In this document: piece after piece, positions 52,624-60,832 of the stretch
Layout: every line of letters starts with the position of its first letter
Numbering within the stretch: the stretch's first letter is position 1
Source: Bacteroidota bacterium
GTDB taxonomy: Bacteria; Bacteroidota; Ignavibacteria; Tepidaquicellales; Tepidaquicellaceae
Length of the DNA: 64,000 nucleotides
Direction: 5' to 3'
Assembly (NCBI GenBank): GCA_018266845.1
Contig: JAFDZO010000009.1
Coordinates: forward strand, 253-64,252
Program-made: the position numbers and the translations under genes
Notes under the pieces: generated by a model
The model's database searches: none
What the model was told of the DNA's origin: nothing
Seen by the model: the letters and a program-made list of their open reading frames with translations, nothing else

Positions 52624-53442
52624 TTGTCAAAGGAAGAATTTTTAAATTTCAAAGAAATTAGTTCAGCAATTTCATTTGAGGAAATGCTTAATTGGTTAAA
52701 CATTCCATTCACTAAAACAGAAAAGGAACTGAAGAATGAGGACTTCATTGTATCTATAGAAAAAAATTTATTCTTCTACCCTAAGAATGAAAATCTAAAA
52801 GGTTCAGTTATAAACTTTCTTGCTAATCATAACGGCATTGGATTACGGGAAGCAGCAAAGCTTCTTAAAGCTGAGTTTCTTTTAAAAGATAATTCCCATA
52901 TACCCAAAAGAATTATACCCAATCTTACTTTGGAACATCACCAGTATTTAATTGAAAGAGGAATTAAAAAGGAAGTTGCAGAGCAGTACGAAGTTGGTTA
53001 TGTAAAACAAAGAAGCATTATGGCGGGAAGAATAGCGTTTAAGATTTATGATACTAATGAAAATAATTTAGGCTATATCGGATATAAAATTGAAGACGGA
53101 ACTTGGTTTTTCCCAAAAGGATTTAAGCGACCACTTTATAATGCTCACAGAATTAAGAACGATGAATTTGTAATTGTTACGATTGATCCGTTTGAAGCAT
53201 TGAGAATTGTCTCACTGGGAATAAATGAAGTAGTGTGTTTATTAGCAAACTCAATGACAACAGAACAAGAGACGGAGTTGAAATGTTTTAAAAGTATTTT
53301 ACTGCTTCATAAAGAGCCACAAAATATTGTTAACAGGATAAGGACTGCAAGTTTTGTAAAAGCTCCGATTTATTCTAAATTATTACCTGAGATAACGGAG
53401 AAAGAGTTGCTTGCTATGATCTCACCAGAGGCTCAAATTTGA
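52624..53442 (+). CDS. DnaG-like primase with degraded TOPRIM motifs
   Basis: 272 residues from a TTG with ribosome-binding site AAAGGAG nine bases upstream and TATAAT at 52590. The N-terminal 100 residues resemble a CHC2-type primase start that lacks the zinc-binding Cys/His (FKEISSAISFEEMLNWLNIP). The middle (GRIAFKIYDTNENNLGYIGYKIEDG) matches the segment before a TOPRIM fold. The TOPRIM itself is degraded: FVIVTIDPFEALRIVSLG has T where the catalytic Glu belongs, and the D-x-D is LLLHKEP. It may be a structural remnant or a regulatory protein. Confidence 0.65.
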   Translation: MSKEEFLNFKEISSAISFEEMLNWLNIPFTKTEKELKNEDFIVSIEKNLFFYPKNENLKGSVINFLANHNGIGLREAAKLLKAEFLLKDNSHIPKRIIPNLTLEHHQYLIERGIKKEVAEQYEVGYVKQRSIMAGRIAFKIYDTNENNLGYIGYKIEDGTWFFPKGFKRPLYNAHRIKNDEFVIVTIDPFEALRIVSLGINEVVCLLANSMTTEQETELKCFKSILLLHKEPQNIVNRIRTASFVKAPIYSKLLPEITEKELLAMISPEAQI

Positions 53443-53517
53443 CCTATACGAGAGTTTAACAAGAAATTAGGTGTAATATACTTCGCAATAATTATTTGAC
53501 AAAAAGTACGAAAAATT

Positions 53518-53550
53518 GCTCTGGCTTTAAATTAGTCAGAGCTATTTATT
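53518..53550 (+). terminator. Terminator after the primase-like gene
   Basis: GCTCTGGCT (53518-53526) pairs with AGTCAGAGC (53534-53542), loop TTAAATT, followed by a T-rich stretch. A gap with no gene continues to 53705. Confidence 0.6.
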
Positions 53551-53705
53551 TAGTCGCGTATTTAAAAGATTTTTTTTCTTAAAGCATTTGCCAAATAAAT
53601 TTAAATGCTTGTGAAATTTTTTGATATAAAACACCTCAGTTCATAATATTAAACTATCATGAATAATGTATACACATTAACTAAGGTTAGAAATCTTAAA
53701 AATTT

Positions 53706-53831
53706 CTATTTTGTGGGCGTTATTCCCTTTTCAATAGACTCATTCGATGACATACCACCACCTGAACTTGGAGCTGGAGTTGGTGCAGGTGTTGAAGGAG
53801 TCGTCCCTGTTTGGTTTTTATAATTTTTCAT
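53706..53831 (-). CDS. 41-residue Pro/Gly/Ser-rich peptide
   Basis: ATG at 53831 overlaps the stop of the upstream gene. The frame runs 41 codons to TAG at 53706. Residues 8-25 are Pro/Thr/Ala-rich, then GGGMSSNESIEKG, which repeats a stretch of the gene upstream (GMSSNEIILKG). The overlap and the shared motif suggest a real, coupled small gene. Function unknown. Confidence 0.45.
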   Translation of the reverse strand: MKNYKNQTGTTPSTPAPTPAPSSGGGMSSNESIEKGITPTK

Positions 53832-54049
53832 TACTTTTTGTTTTCTTTGTTATCTGATAAATTCTTCCAAATATCTATATTGGTTTTTTGTGCCTCTGTC
53901 AGTACTTGACGTCCGTCTTCCCGTCCCTTGAGAATAATCTCATTTGATGACATACCTTGTATCTTGGAATTAACCTGAATAACTGGCTTAACTCCGTTAT
54001 TAGGAATGTCGGCGGAAGCACCTGTTTGTGTATCTTCTGTTTCTGCCAT
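53831..54049 (-). CDS. Small acidic protein, unknown
   Basis: 72 residues from the ATG at 54049 (MAETEDTQTG). A TTG start at 54127 would overlap the upstream gene by over 70 bp in another frame and is rejected. It contains QGMSSNEIILKG, matching the downstream peptide. Polar, no TM or signal peptide. Confidence 0.55.
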   Translation of the reverse strand: MAETEDTQTGASADIPNNGVKPVIQVNSKIQGMSSNEIILKGREDGRQVLTEAQKTNIDIWKNLSDNKENKK

Positions 54050-54054
54050 TTTTT

Positions 54055-54267
54055 TTAAAAAATATTTTTTTCTGAAATATCCGAGTTGAGGCTCTTTTCC
54101 ATATACTCGTTGTCTGACATTCTCCAACCTAGCAATTCATTCTGAACAGTGCTTTTCATTGGCTCGAATGCCTCGCTTGGCATTACTTTGTTGATTTCTA
54201 TTGGTTCGGTTTCTGTAATTGGCTGCTGAGAAACTTTTTCGTTCTCATTGTTAAAATTGTTTTCCAT
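54055..54267 (-). CDS. Small hydrophilic protein, unknown
   Basis: 70 residues starting MENNFNNENEKVSQQPITETEPIEINKV-type polar sequence, no motif recognised. Gaps of 5 bp to the next gene and 10 bp to the TM protein gene point to one operon. The low-complexity, disordered character resembles a linker or a phage-like adaptor peptide. Confidence 0.55.
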   Translation of the reverse strand: MENNFNNENEKVSQQPITETEPIEINKVMPSEAFEPMKSTVQNELLGWRMSDNEYMEKSLNSDISEKNIF

Positions 54268-54277
54268 ATTTATATAT

Positions 54278-54823
54278 TTAAAATTTATAAATCAAATACG
54301 CGGCATATAATAGTATAAAACCGATTATCAGTTGGACAGAAAAAATTAATTTTCGTTGTGGAGCTTTTATCAATTTGGCTTTCTCGGATAAAAGGTCACG
54401 GTTTTTTGAATTTGCATTGATATATTTTGCAATCAACTCCTGGTACATATTAATATCTGTAATATTATCATTCTGAACATAAAGTAAATCCCGTTCATTA
54501 AAAACCACAATCTCGAAATTTCCGAGTTTTAGTACGCAAAGTATATTGATGATTGCAACAGAGCATACGATAATTATCGTAACGCTCACCATTAAAATTG
54601 TATATACAAAAAGTAATTCGTATTTATCACCAAAGGAAATCTTTGGAACTATGTCTTTTAACAAAATCAGAAAACCGCCTGCAATAAAGGTGGCTACCGG
54701 GATTAAATACGTAGCTTTTTGTATTAGCTTTTCGTATTCACTGTTAAACATTTCATATACGCTTTTGGCATTCAAATATGCCTCTTTGTACTTATTAGTA
54801 TGGTCTATTGCGTTTTCTGCCAA
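54278..54823 (-). CDS. Three-TM membrane protein, possible effector
   Basis: 181 residues: N-terminal soluble helices (1-40), TM1 about 41-56 (PVATFIAGGFLILL), TM2 about 68-95 (FVYTILMVSVTIIIVCSVAIINILCV), a middle helical part, and TM3 at the C-terminus (VQLIIGFILLYAAYLI). A helix-plus-two-TM hairpin is a layout seen among SLATT-like and other membrane effectors of bacterial defence systems. The resemblance is of shape only. It lies in a five-gene minus-strand operon with no recognisable enzyme, 8 bp after the 195-residue gene. Confidence 0.6.
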   Translation of the reverse strand: MAENAIDHTNKYKEAYLNAKSVYEMFNSEYEKLIQKATYLIPVATFIAGGFLILLKDIVPKISFGDKYELLFVYTILMVSVTIIIVCSVAIINILCVLKLGNFEIVVFNERDLLYVQNDNITDINMYQELIAKYINANSKNRDLLSEKAKLIKAPQRKLIFSVQLIIGFILLYAAYLIYKF

Positions 54824-54831
54824 TATTATTA

Positions 54832-55419
54832 TTATTGAGTTTTCGGGGTGTTAATATTTAAATGCTCTTGTAATGCTTCCAGAATCTTTACTGAGATAGC
54901 AATGTTTGTCTCGTTGAAAACAGAATTGTAAAAATCCTGCTTATTAGCTTGGAGCCACATTAAAAGATAGCGATGACCAGCAATGCCCTCTTGTCTTAAA
55001 AATTTTTCAATTTCAGGTATTTCGTGTTCAAAAATGATAAAGAAAGGTTTATTATGCCCGGAAAAAAATTCCAAGGTAACTAAGTAATGCTTACGCTCCT
55101 TAAATGGCTCGGATGTATCAGTGTAACCACTGGAAGTAAATTGGTCTAGAACTTTCACTTTTTTAAGTTCTCCCAAAGGTTTTAATTTTCTAAGTACATT
55201 CAAAAGGTCACGAGCTATTGCTCTGGAATTGTCATCCGTATACTTTTTATCTGAGCCACCTTTGTGTAATATACTATTCAAAGCTTCTTCATAATCGTTA
55301 TATTGCAAGCCTTTGGCATCTAAAAGATATCCCGCCTCCCTTCCAATGGGGAAATTTTTAATAATTTCGTTTCGTAATTCTTCTAAGTTTGTAATTGTAT
55401 TTTGACTTAATCGTGTCAT
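54832..55419 (-). CDS. Soluble protein of unknown function, head of the small operon
   Basis: 195 residues beginning MTRLSQNTITNLEELRN, first gene of the minus-strand operon (55419 to 53706). Alpha/beta content is mixed, with no catalytic motif identified. The segment HYLVTLEFFSGHNKPFFIIF is a likely beta sheet. If the operon is an abortive-infection module, this could be the sensor for the membrane protein (inference only). Confidence 0.6.
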   Translation of the reverse strand: MTRLSQNTITNLEELRNEIIKNFPIGREAGYLLDAKGLQYNDYEEALNSILHKGGSDKKYTDDNSRAIARDLLNVLRKLKPLGELKKVKVLDQFTSSGYTDTSEPFKERKHYLVTLEFFSGHNKPFFIIFEHEIPEIEKFLRQEGIAGHRYLLMWLQANKQDFYNSVFNETNIAISVKILEALQEHLNINTPKTQ

Positions 55420-55563
55420 ATAAAAATTAGCTTAATAAGTTATGGTGAATTTATTGATAAAAAATCTATAATAAAAGTCAATATTTTATTTCTGTAAAAT
55501 ACTCTATATATAGAAATTTATAAGCTTTGGAAAACAGAAACAGTAAGAAGCTTAGTAAAAAAC

Positions 55564-55598
55564 AAATAGCTATCCTCATTTTACGAGGATAGCTATTT
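55564..55598 (-). terminator. Terminator after the secreted peptidase gene
   Basis: AAATAGCTATCCTC (55564-55577) pairs with GAGGATAGCTATTT (55585-55598), a perfect 14-bp stem, loop ATTTTAC. On the minus strand it is followed by TTTGTTTTTT. It lies 40 bp after the stop at 55638. Confidence 0.82.
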
Positions 55599-55637
55599 CA
55601 AATTGCCTTAGTTTGCTTAACGTATTTCGCCTTTACA

Positions 55638-58124
55638 TTATTTCACTAAGACCATTCTTTTAGTATCAATAAAATCTGTTGCTTCAATCTTATAAAAATA
55701 TACACCGCTTGCAAGCTTATTTGCATTAAATGAAATAACATATCTTCCTGCTTGCTTAAACTCATTTATTAATAAAGCAACTTCTTTTCCAAGCAAATCA
55801 TAAATTTTTATCGTAACAAAATTATCTTTCGGTAAGTCATATTGTATATTTGTTACAGGGTTAAATGGATTAGGATAATTTTGATGTAAATCGAATTTTG
55901 TTGGTATGTTTATGTCATTCTTTGGTCTGCCGAATCCATCTTCATCCCCAGATGGAGTCCCACTTGGATTATTTACGTATGCGCGACAAGAAGCAAAATC
56001 GGATAAATTTGAAACATCATCATATACGTCTACTGCCTGAACGCGATATCTTACATTTACACTCTTCCAACATGTAGGAGGACATGACTGATCAGGCAGC
56101 TCATTACAATACGCAAAACAATTTGCAGTATCAACATAAGAAGGTACTGTACCACTATCAATATCTACAGTAGCAAGCAAGGTGTAAATATATTCCGAAT
56201 AAGTTAAAGCATCCATAGGAACCCCTGCAGAATCTGCACTTTTTGAACGATAAACCTTATATCTTTTTTTCACATTTTCTCCTATTGTTCTGTTCATATC
56301 AGGCTCCATATTATGATTCCATGTAATTTTTATCCTGTTAAATCCTGAACCAGGATTATAACAGGTATCGAGCTTTATTCCCATTGGTCGAGAAGGAGGA
56401 GTTTCTTCAAGAATTGTTTCTAAATCTGTATCACCGCCTGCATTTACATCTCGATAAATCTTCAGTGCTGCTCTGTCATGGTCATCTGTATAGTACCAAA
56501 CAAAAACTCCAGTATAGCTATTATTCCACGCACAACTACTAGGACTAGAGTATGGTGAAAAAACTTCGTTGTAACCAGGTCTCCAAGCATCATATCTTTC
56601 TCCTCCGACATCACTATTTGTGTAAACTTCTTTTTGATTTACAAAAATTCTGTTTGTTCCAAGTTCACAAGAATTAGCTTCTTTTTTTCCAATTGCCCAC
56701 CATTTTGGAAAATTTTTCCAACGACCATCAACATATCTTGTATGATGAAAACTAATACCATCTCCAAATGTATATTGTTTTTCTAATCTGGAAGAATCAT
56801 TGAAGTAAAGTACTCTTTTAGGTTTATAATATGGCCAAGGTGTTCCGGCAGACTGAAAACAAGTTTGAGGTATAGTTTGGTAGTGCCATCCCTCTTCTTC
56901 CCATTCGTAATAGCCGTCTGCACACTCCATATCAGCAAAAGAAGTATCACTAGTTACAAGTTTATATGGTTTTGAAAAATGATAAATGTATAAACCCTTA
57001 TTGTATTCTTCAGGCGCTTTGTAAAAATTCATTATTGCCGTATCGCCAGTCATTACTCTGTCCCAATAAGTTTGACCTCTGAAAGCTAAAGCGAAAAAAT
57101 CACTTCCTCCTGTTGGAAGCCTTAAAAGATTCCCTGTAAAGTTCTGATTCCGGCTTGCATAATCTTCCAATAAAAAATCAGTGGAAGATGAGTAATCAAA
57201 AACCGTGTCCTGCATATATCCATTCGCAACAAAATCATTCGGACTAAAGAAGCCGTCAAAACCAAAGCCATAACTTACTGTACTATAAGTTGAGTGTCCG
57301 CCGCTGAATGAATTATGACCATGCTCGTGAATGAATCCTCCAAATAAATTATTGTAACCAAGCCAGCCTGCCATTGTAACACCCGAGCATATATAGTTGT
57401 CACTTGCGTTTATTCTTGTAGTATCACCACCCTGAATCATTCTATGATTGCCTGAATAATTCCAAGCAAAAGTATTATATCCACCATAGTCCTGATTCAT
57501 TCCCGGCGCGCGGCTTTTTGTCATGCGGTATATCATATCAACATAACCGTCTCTATGATGAGTAAACCGATGATTTGTGTTATCGTACCCCCACTTATCA
57601 TATAAGTTCCAGACAACCCCTTGAGCTTCTAGACTATCAAGAATTTCCTGATTCATTTCATATTCATCATCGTATTTAGATTCTACATCACTTAACACTA
57701 CTGAATATGCTTTCCCGAGAACATGAAATTTACCGCGACTAACTTCAAGCCATCGGTCAGAGAATCTTTGCGTGTACTGACTGTAAGCATCCCACCAGTC
57801 AGTCTGTCCGTTATAAGCACCAAGCCCTGCAATCATTGAATCAAGAAAAATCGGTTTACCGCTGTTTACATTTGGTGCAGGCCAGTCAAAAAATCCCGGG
57901 CTATCATGGAATTGTACAAAAACAATTATTACAGGAAAATAAGCATTGGAGATAGCCGTATCTCCTGAGTGAGTAGTTCGGTTAGGTTTAACTCTTCCTC
58001 CGTAAAATGGAGATAAAGTAGTAGATGAGGTCATAGAAACATTTCCGCATTCGAACATTTGAGAATGTGTTTCAGAAAAAATACAACAAAAAAACAGAGA
58101 AAAAATTACGATTAATTTTTTCAT
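55638..58124 (-). CDS. Secreted metallopeptidase (M6-like) with T9SS sorting domain
   Basis: 828 residues. Signal peptide about 1-21 (ending in THSQ). The N-terminal half has WLEVSRGKFHV (about 125-135), typical of M6 family peptidases, and the zinc site H266-E-H-G-H270 in GGFIHEHGHNSFSGGH. The third ligand is probably H277, one residue later than in the metzincin consensus. The C-terminal end (about 748-828, NYPNPFNPVTNIQYDL... to MVLVK) is the type IX sorting domain. It would be exported and attached at the surface, degrading host or community proteins. No Shine-Dalgarno. Confidence 0.8.
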   Translation of the reverse strand: MKKLIVIFSLFFCCIFSETHSQMFECGNVSMTSSTTLSPFYGGRVKPNRTTHSGDTAISNAYFPVIIVFVQFHDSPGFFDWPAPNVNSGKPIFLDSMIAGLGAYNGQTDWWDAYSQYTQRFSDRWLEVSRGKFHVLGKAYSVVLSDVESKYDDEYEMNQEILDSLEAQGVVWNLYDKWGYDNTNHRFTHHRDGYVDMIYRMTKSRAPGMNQDYGGYNTFAWNYSGNHRMIQGGDTTRINASDNYICSGVTMAGWLGYNNLFGGFIHEHGHNSFSGGHSTYSTVSYGFGFDGFFSPNDFVANGYMQDTVFDYSSSTDFLLEDYASRNQNFTGNLLRLPTGGSDFFALAFRGQTYWDRVMTGDTAIMNFYKAPEEYNKGLYIYHFSKPYKLVTSDTSFADMECADGYYEWEEEGWHYQTIPQTCFQSAGTPWPYYKPKRVLYFNDSSRLEKQYTFGDGISFHHTRYVDGRWKNFPKWWAIGKKEANSCELGTNRIFVNQKEVYTNSDVGGERYDAWRPGYNEVFSPYSSPSSCAWNNSYTGVFVWYYTDDHDRAALKIYRDVNAGGDTDLETILEETPPSRPMGIKLDTCYNPGSGFNRIKITWNHNMEPDMNRTIGENVKKRYKVYRSKSADSAGVPMDALTYSEYIYTLLATVDIDSGTVPSYVDTANCFAYCNELPDQSCPPTCWKSVNVRYRVQAVDVYDDVSNLSDFASCRAYVNNPSGTPSGDEDGFGRPKNDINIPTKFDLHQNYPNPFNPVTNIQYDLPKDNFVTIKIYDLLGKEVALLINEFKQAGRYVISFNANKLASGVYFYKIEATDFIDTKRMVLVK

Positions 58125-58150
58125 AATAATTTGTTTAAATTAAATAAAAT

Positions 58151-58228
58151 GGGCGGGCAGATATCTTTTTAAAAAGATATCTCTTGTATAAAGACCTGGC
58201 ACGGTTTTATTTTACGAGAGGCTCGCCC
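58151..58228. other. Three-way-junction element 4 between two secreted-protein genes
   Basis: An 8-bp outer stem, 58151-58158 (GGGCGGGC) with 58221-58228 (GCTCGCCC, one G-T), encloses two arms that abut each other. Arm A is a perfect 24-bp palindrome at 58159-58182. Arm B is CTCTTGTA (58181-58188) with TACGAGAG (58213-58220). The arms share their boundary bases, as in a stacked junction. No ORF. It separates two same-direction secreted-protein genes. Confidence 0.7.
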
Positions 58229-58244
58229 TGTTTATTAAAATTTA

Positions 58245-59498
58245 CTATTTTATCAATAGAAACTTCTTGGTAATTGAATTTTTTTCAGATGAAAGCCTGT
58301 ATATGTAAGTCCCTGATGGTAGCTTATCAGCTGTAAAATTCACTTTATAATTTCCTCCTTCCATTTGTTTATTAAATAAAGTTTCTACCTTTTTTCCCAG
58401 TATATTAAAAACTTCTAATTTGTAATTTCCTTTTTCTTTTAGTGAAAATTGGATTACAGTTTCATTGTTAAACGGGTTTGGGTAATTTTGAGATAATTCA
58501 AAATTTTTTGTAAGTTGAGTTTCATTACTTACAAATACTACGCTTTGTCCGGCTGTAGTAGTTTTAAAAATTTTCCCCGGCGTGCCGCATACGAAACCAA
58601 TTGAATCAGATTCAAAATTTATATCTATATATGAACCAAATCCAATGGCTTCCCTTAACCAATTTAAGCCAGCATTTGATGTCTTAAATAAAAGACCGCT
58701 TTCTCCTCCTATCCAACCGGTATTTAAATTTACAAATTCAATGCACATCATAAAATTATTTCCTGTCCCCTGAATTCTGGAAACTGTATCCCAGCTTGTC
58801 CCGAAGTTTGTAGTTTTAAAAACCCTGCCATCACCTGCTGGAACATAACCTGTCAAATCATTTACAAAGCTCATCCTGAGAAAGCTCGGCCAATTTGTGG
58901 GAAGATTAATTTGTGAATCAAACCAACTTGTCCCACCGTTTGTGGTTTTATATAAATCTTTTATGAAGCCGCTTGCAAGTCCTTCGTTCTCATTTTTAAA
59001 ATATATATCAGTAATATCTGAAGCCTGATTTATTGAAGTAGAGTCAAAAGTTATTCCGCCATTTGTTGTTTTAAAAATTTTTTGCGGAAACTCATTCCTA
59101 CCTCCTATCCAACCCGTATTTTCATTTATGAAATAGCATGATAAAAAAACATTTCCAATACCAAAAGGACCATTTCGTATTTCAATCCAGTTTACTCCAC
59201 CATTAGTGGTTTTAAGTATAGTCTCAAAATATCCGGCAACATATACAATATTTGTATCCACAATATGTAAGTCAGCTAGATACTTTCCTCCTGCGGGATT
59301 GCTTACCGAAATCCAGTTAGCGCCACCGTCAGTTGTTTTTCTTAAAAGTCCCCCTGCTCCACAGCACCATCCGGTATTTTTATTTAGAAACTTTACACGC
59401 TCAATAGCCGCTGTTGTTCCTAACGGATGTTGTATCCATTGAGAGAATGATTGTGAATAACTTAGTAATATGAAAAATATTATGGTGAAAGTTTTCAT
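58245..59498 (-). CDS. Secreted YCF48-like beta-propeller with T9SS sorting domain
   Basis: 417 residues with signal peptide (MKTFTIIFFILLSYSQSFSQ). Repeats such as NTGWCCGAGGLLRKTTDGG, TGWIGG...IFKTTNGG and TGYVPAGDGRVFKTTNFG belong to the YCF48/photosystem II assembly type of beta-propeller, at about 45-residue spacing and roughly six to seven blades. The C-terminus (about 335-417) is the type IX sorting domain with NYPNPFNNET and KKFLLIK. It is probably a surface scaffold or adhesin. Same direction as the peptidase gene, 120 bp upstream of it in operon order. Confidence 0.85.
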   Translation of the reverse strand: MKTFTIIFFILLSYSQSFSQWIQHPLGTTAAIERVKFLNKNTGWCCGAGGLLRKTTDGGANWISVSNPAGGKYLADLHIVDTNIVYVAGYFETILKTTNGGVNWIEIRNGPFGIGNVFLSCYFINENTGWIGGRNEFPQKIFKTTNGGITFDSTSINQASDITDIYFKNENEGLASGFIKDLYKTTNGGTSWFDSQINLPTNWPSFLRMSFVNDLTGYVPAGDGRVFKTTNFGTSWDTVSRIQGTGNNFMMCIEFVNLNTGWIGGESGLLFKTSNAGLNWLREAIGFGSYIDINFESDSIGFVCGTPGKIFKTTTAGQSVVFVSNETQLTKNFELSQNYPNPFNNETVIQFSLKEKGNYKLEVFNILGKKVETLFNKQMEGGNYKVNFTADKLPSGTYIYRLSSEKNSITKKFLLIK

Positions 59499-59814
59499 AG
59501 TCTTTAAATTTGGTGAATCAACTATTACTATTCAAGAAATGCTATTACAAATATTCTTACCTAGTATTTAGATTAATAGGGGTTTTATTAGATGTGCCAC
59601 TCGGTAAAAAAAATATATATTTATAATTAAAATAACAACTGTAATTTTAAGATAATTATATTAAATTTATGTAAAATTCTTGCACGCTTTATCGCATAGC
59701 ACTAAGCCAAAAAATTAGTACTTTAATTTTATTAAATTATCACACCAGTTATTGATTATCTAATGACTTTCCTATTATTTAAATTGACATTAATTTTGAA
59801 AAAATTGAAAAATT
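59499..59814. other. AT-rich divergent region
   Basis: Between the minus-strand propeller gene and the plus-strand gene at 59815. It should hold two divergent promoters, but I cannot pick convincing boxes. No gene and no stable hairpin. Confidence 0.5.
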
Positions 59815-60072
59815 ATGAAAGCAAATATCAGAAATATATTTAAAAATCATTTTGATGGTAAAGGTATTTCTATAATGAACGTTGATTCCTATAAAGAGAA
59901 TGATGAACCGGGAGAAAGCGGAAATATTCTTGCTTATGGAAGGCATTACTACATTGTGACGATGAAGCATAACAACGAACTTATTCCTTTAAGAATTAAT
60001 GACGATCAGGATGAGGAGAGTATAAAGAAGTCTTTTGAAGAAAAATTAAAAGATTGGAATATTATTTTGTAA
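59815..60072 (+). CDS. Small soluble protein of unknown function
   Basis: 85 residues (MKANIRNIFKNHFDGKGISI...). Balanced charge, no signal peptide. It ends FEEKLKDWNIIL. No family recognised. The next gene starts 27 bp later in the same direction, so they are probably cotranscribed. Confidence 0.55.
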   Translation: MKANIRNIFKNHFDGKGISIMNVDSYKENDEPGESGNILAYGRHYYIVTMKHNNELIPLRINDDQDEESIKKSFEEKLKDWNIIL

Positions 60073-60099
60073 GACTTTACACCATTCAAATATAACCTC

Positions 60100-60501
60100 A
60101 TGAAACCTCTTTTTCTGTTAGTCTTGTTATTTTTATTCTGTAATTTAAAAGCTCAAACATGGATAGAATTCAATGATGATTCTCTAACTGTTTCATATTA
60201 TAATCTCGAAACCATAACTTACGAATCTGCAAAAACTTATGGCACTTCATATTTAACCATTTCTATAAAGACTGTTTATAAAACTCCACTTAAAGTTCCG
60301 AGCGGTATGCAAATTACATATGGCATTCTTGATTACAGATTTATTTGTAATAATGCAGGTGTACTTGTCTATGATCTAATGGATGAATATCGGTTTTATA
60401 CAGATAAGTCATATCAAAGATTTAGACCCAATTATCCTGAACGGTATTACTTTACATCTGATTCAAAATTAAATATCGTTTACAAAAAATTCTGTCTCTA
60501 A
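60100..60501 (+). CDS. Small secreted protein, surface-adhesin-E-like
   Basis: 133 residues with a clear signal peptide (MKPLFLLVLLFLFCNLKAQ). The mature part, WIEFNDDSLTVSYYNLETI, then LTISIKTVYKTP and VYDLMDEYRFYTDKSYQ, follows the beta-strand pattern of small periplasmic or surface proteins resembling the adhesin E type. The match is by pattern only and tentative. No sorting domain. Confidence 0.55.
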   Translation: MKPLFLLVLLFLFCNLKAQTWIEFNDDSLTVSYYNLETITYESAKTYGTSYLTISIKTVYKTPLKVPSGMQITYGILDYRFICNNAGVLVYDLMDEYRFYTDKSYQRFRPNYPERYYFTSDSKLNIVYKKFCL

Positions 60502-60633
60502 AAAAATAAAAGTAAACACTTAATAATAAAAATACTTTATTACAATAAAAATTTAAAGACGTATAAATTTTAAAACCACAATGGAGTTTACATTTTAAGA
60601 TAAAAGGATTATTTTATTCCAGTTAAAATATTA

Positions 60634-60780
60634 ACGAAAGTTTAGGACGGCTTTCGTCTCGTTGCACAACGAAATCTGGTAAATTTCACACAACGCAAAC
60701 GGACGAAAGGTGTCGCTCCATGTATATTGGGGCGCGCCTTTTTTTATGTCTGCGTTGTAGGCTTACCAGAGCCTCGTTGT
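60634..60780. other. Nested stem-loop element 3 before the second propeller gene
   Basis: Hairpin ACGAAAG/CTTTCGT (60634-60640/60651-60657) is followed by three nested stems: ACAACGA (60666-60672) with TCGTTGT (60774-60780), TCTGGTAA (60675-60682) with TTACCAGA (60763-60770), and ACAACGCA (60690-60697) with TGCGTTGT (60751-60758). The apex (60700-60745) has an imperfect arm and the palindrome GGCGCGCC. No ORF, and GC-rich relative to its flanks. It lies 53 bp before the start of the next gene. Confidence 0.68.
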
Positions 60781-60832
60781 CGGCATAACTATGGGTTGCG
60801 TCCCTTTTTTATTAACTAAACTTTTATGGAGC

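Noticed and set aside
54049-54127. A longer TTG start for the 72-residue protein
   Set aside because: It lies inside the upstream gene in another frame and encodes a sequence unlike the rest of the protein.
45113-60780. Standard integron attC sites
   Set aside because: The folds resemble attC in being imperfect palindromes, but RYYYAAC and GTTRRRY core sites are absent at their ends and no integron integrase with its extra domain is seen.
60791-60832. A longer start for the second propeller protein
   Set aside because: It would place 14 residues before the signal peptide and overlaps the structured region; the ATG at 60833 has a ribosome-binding site.
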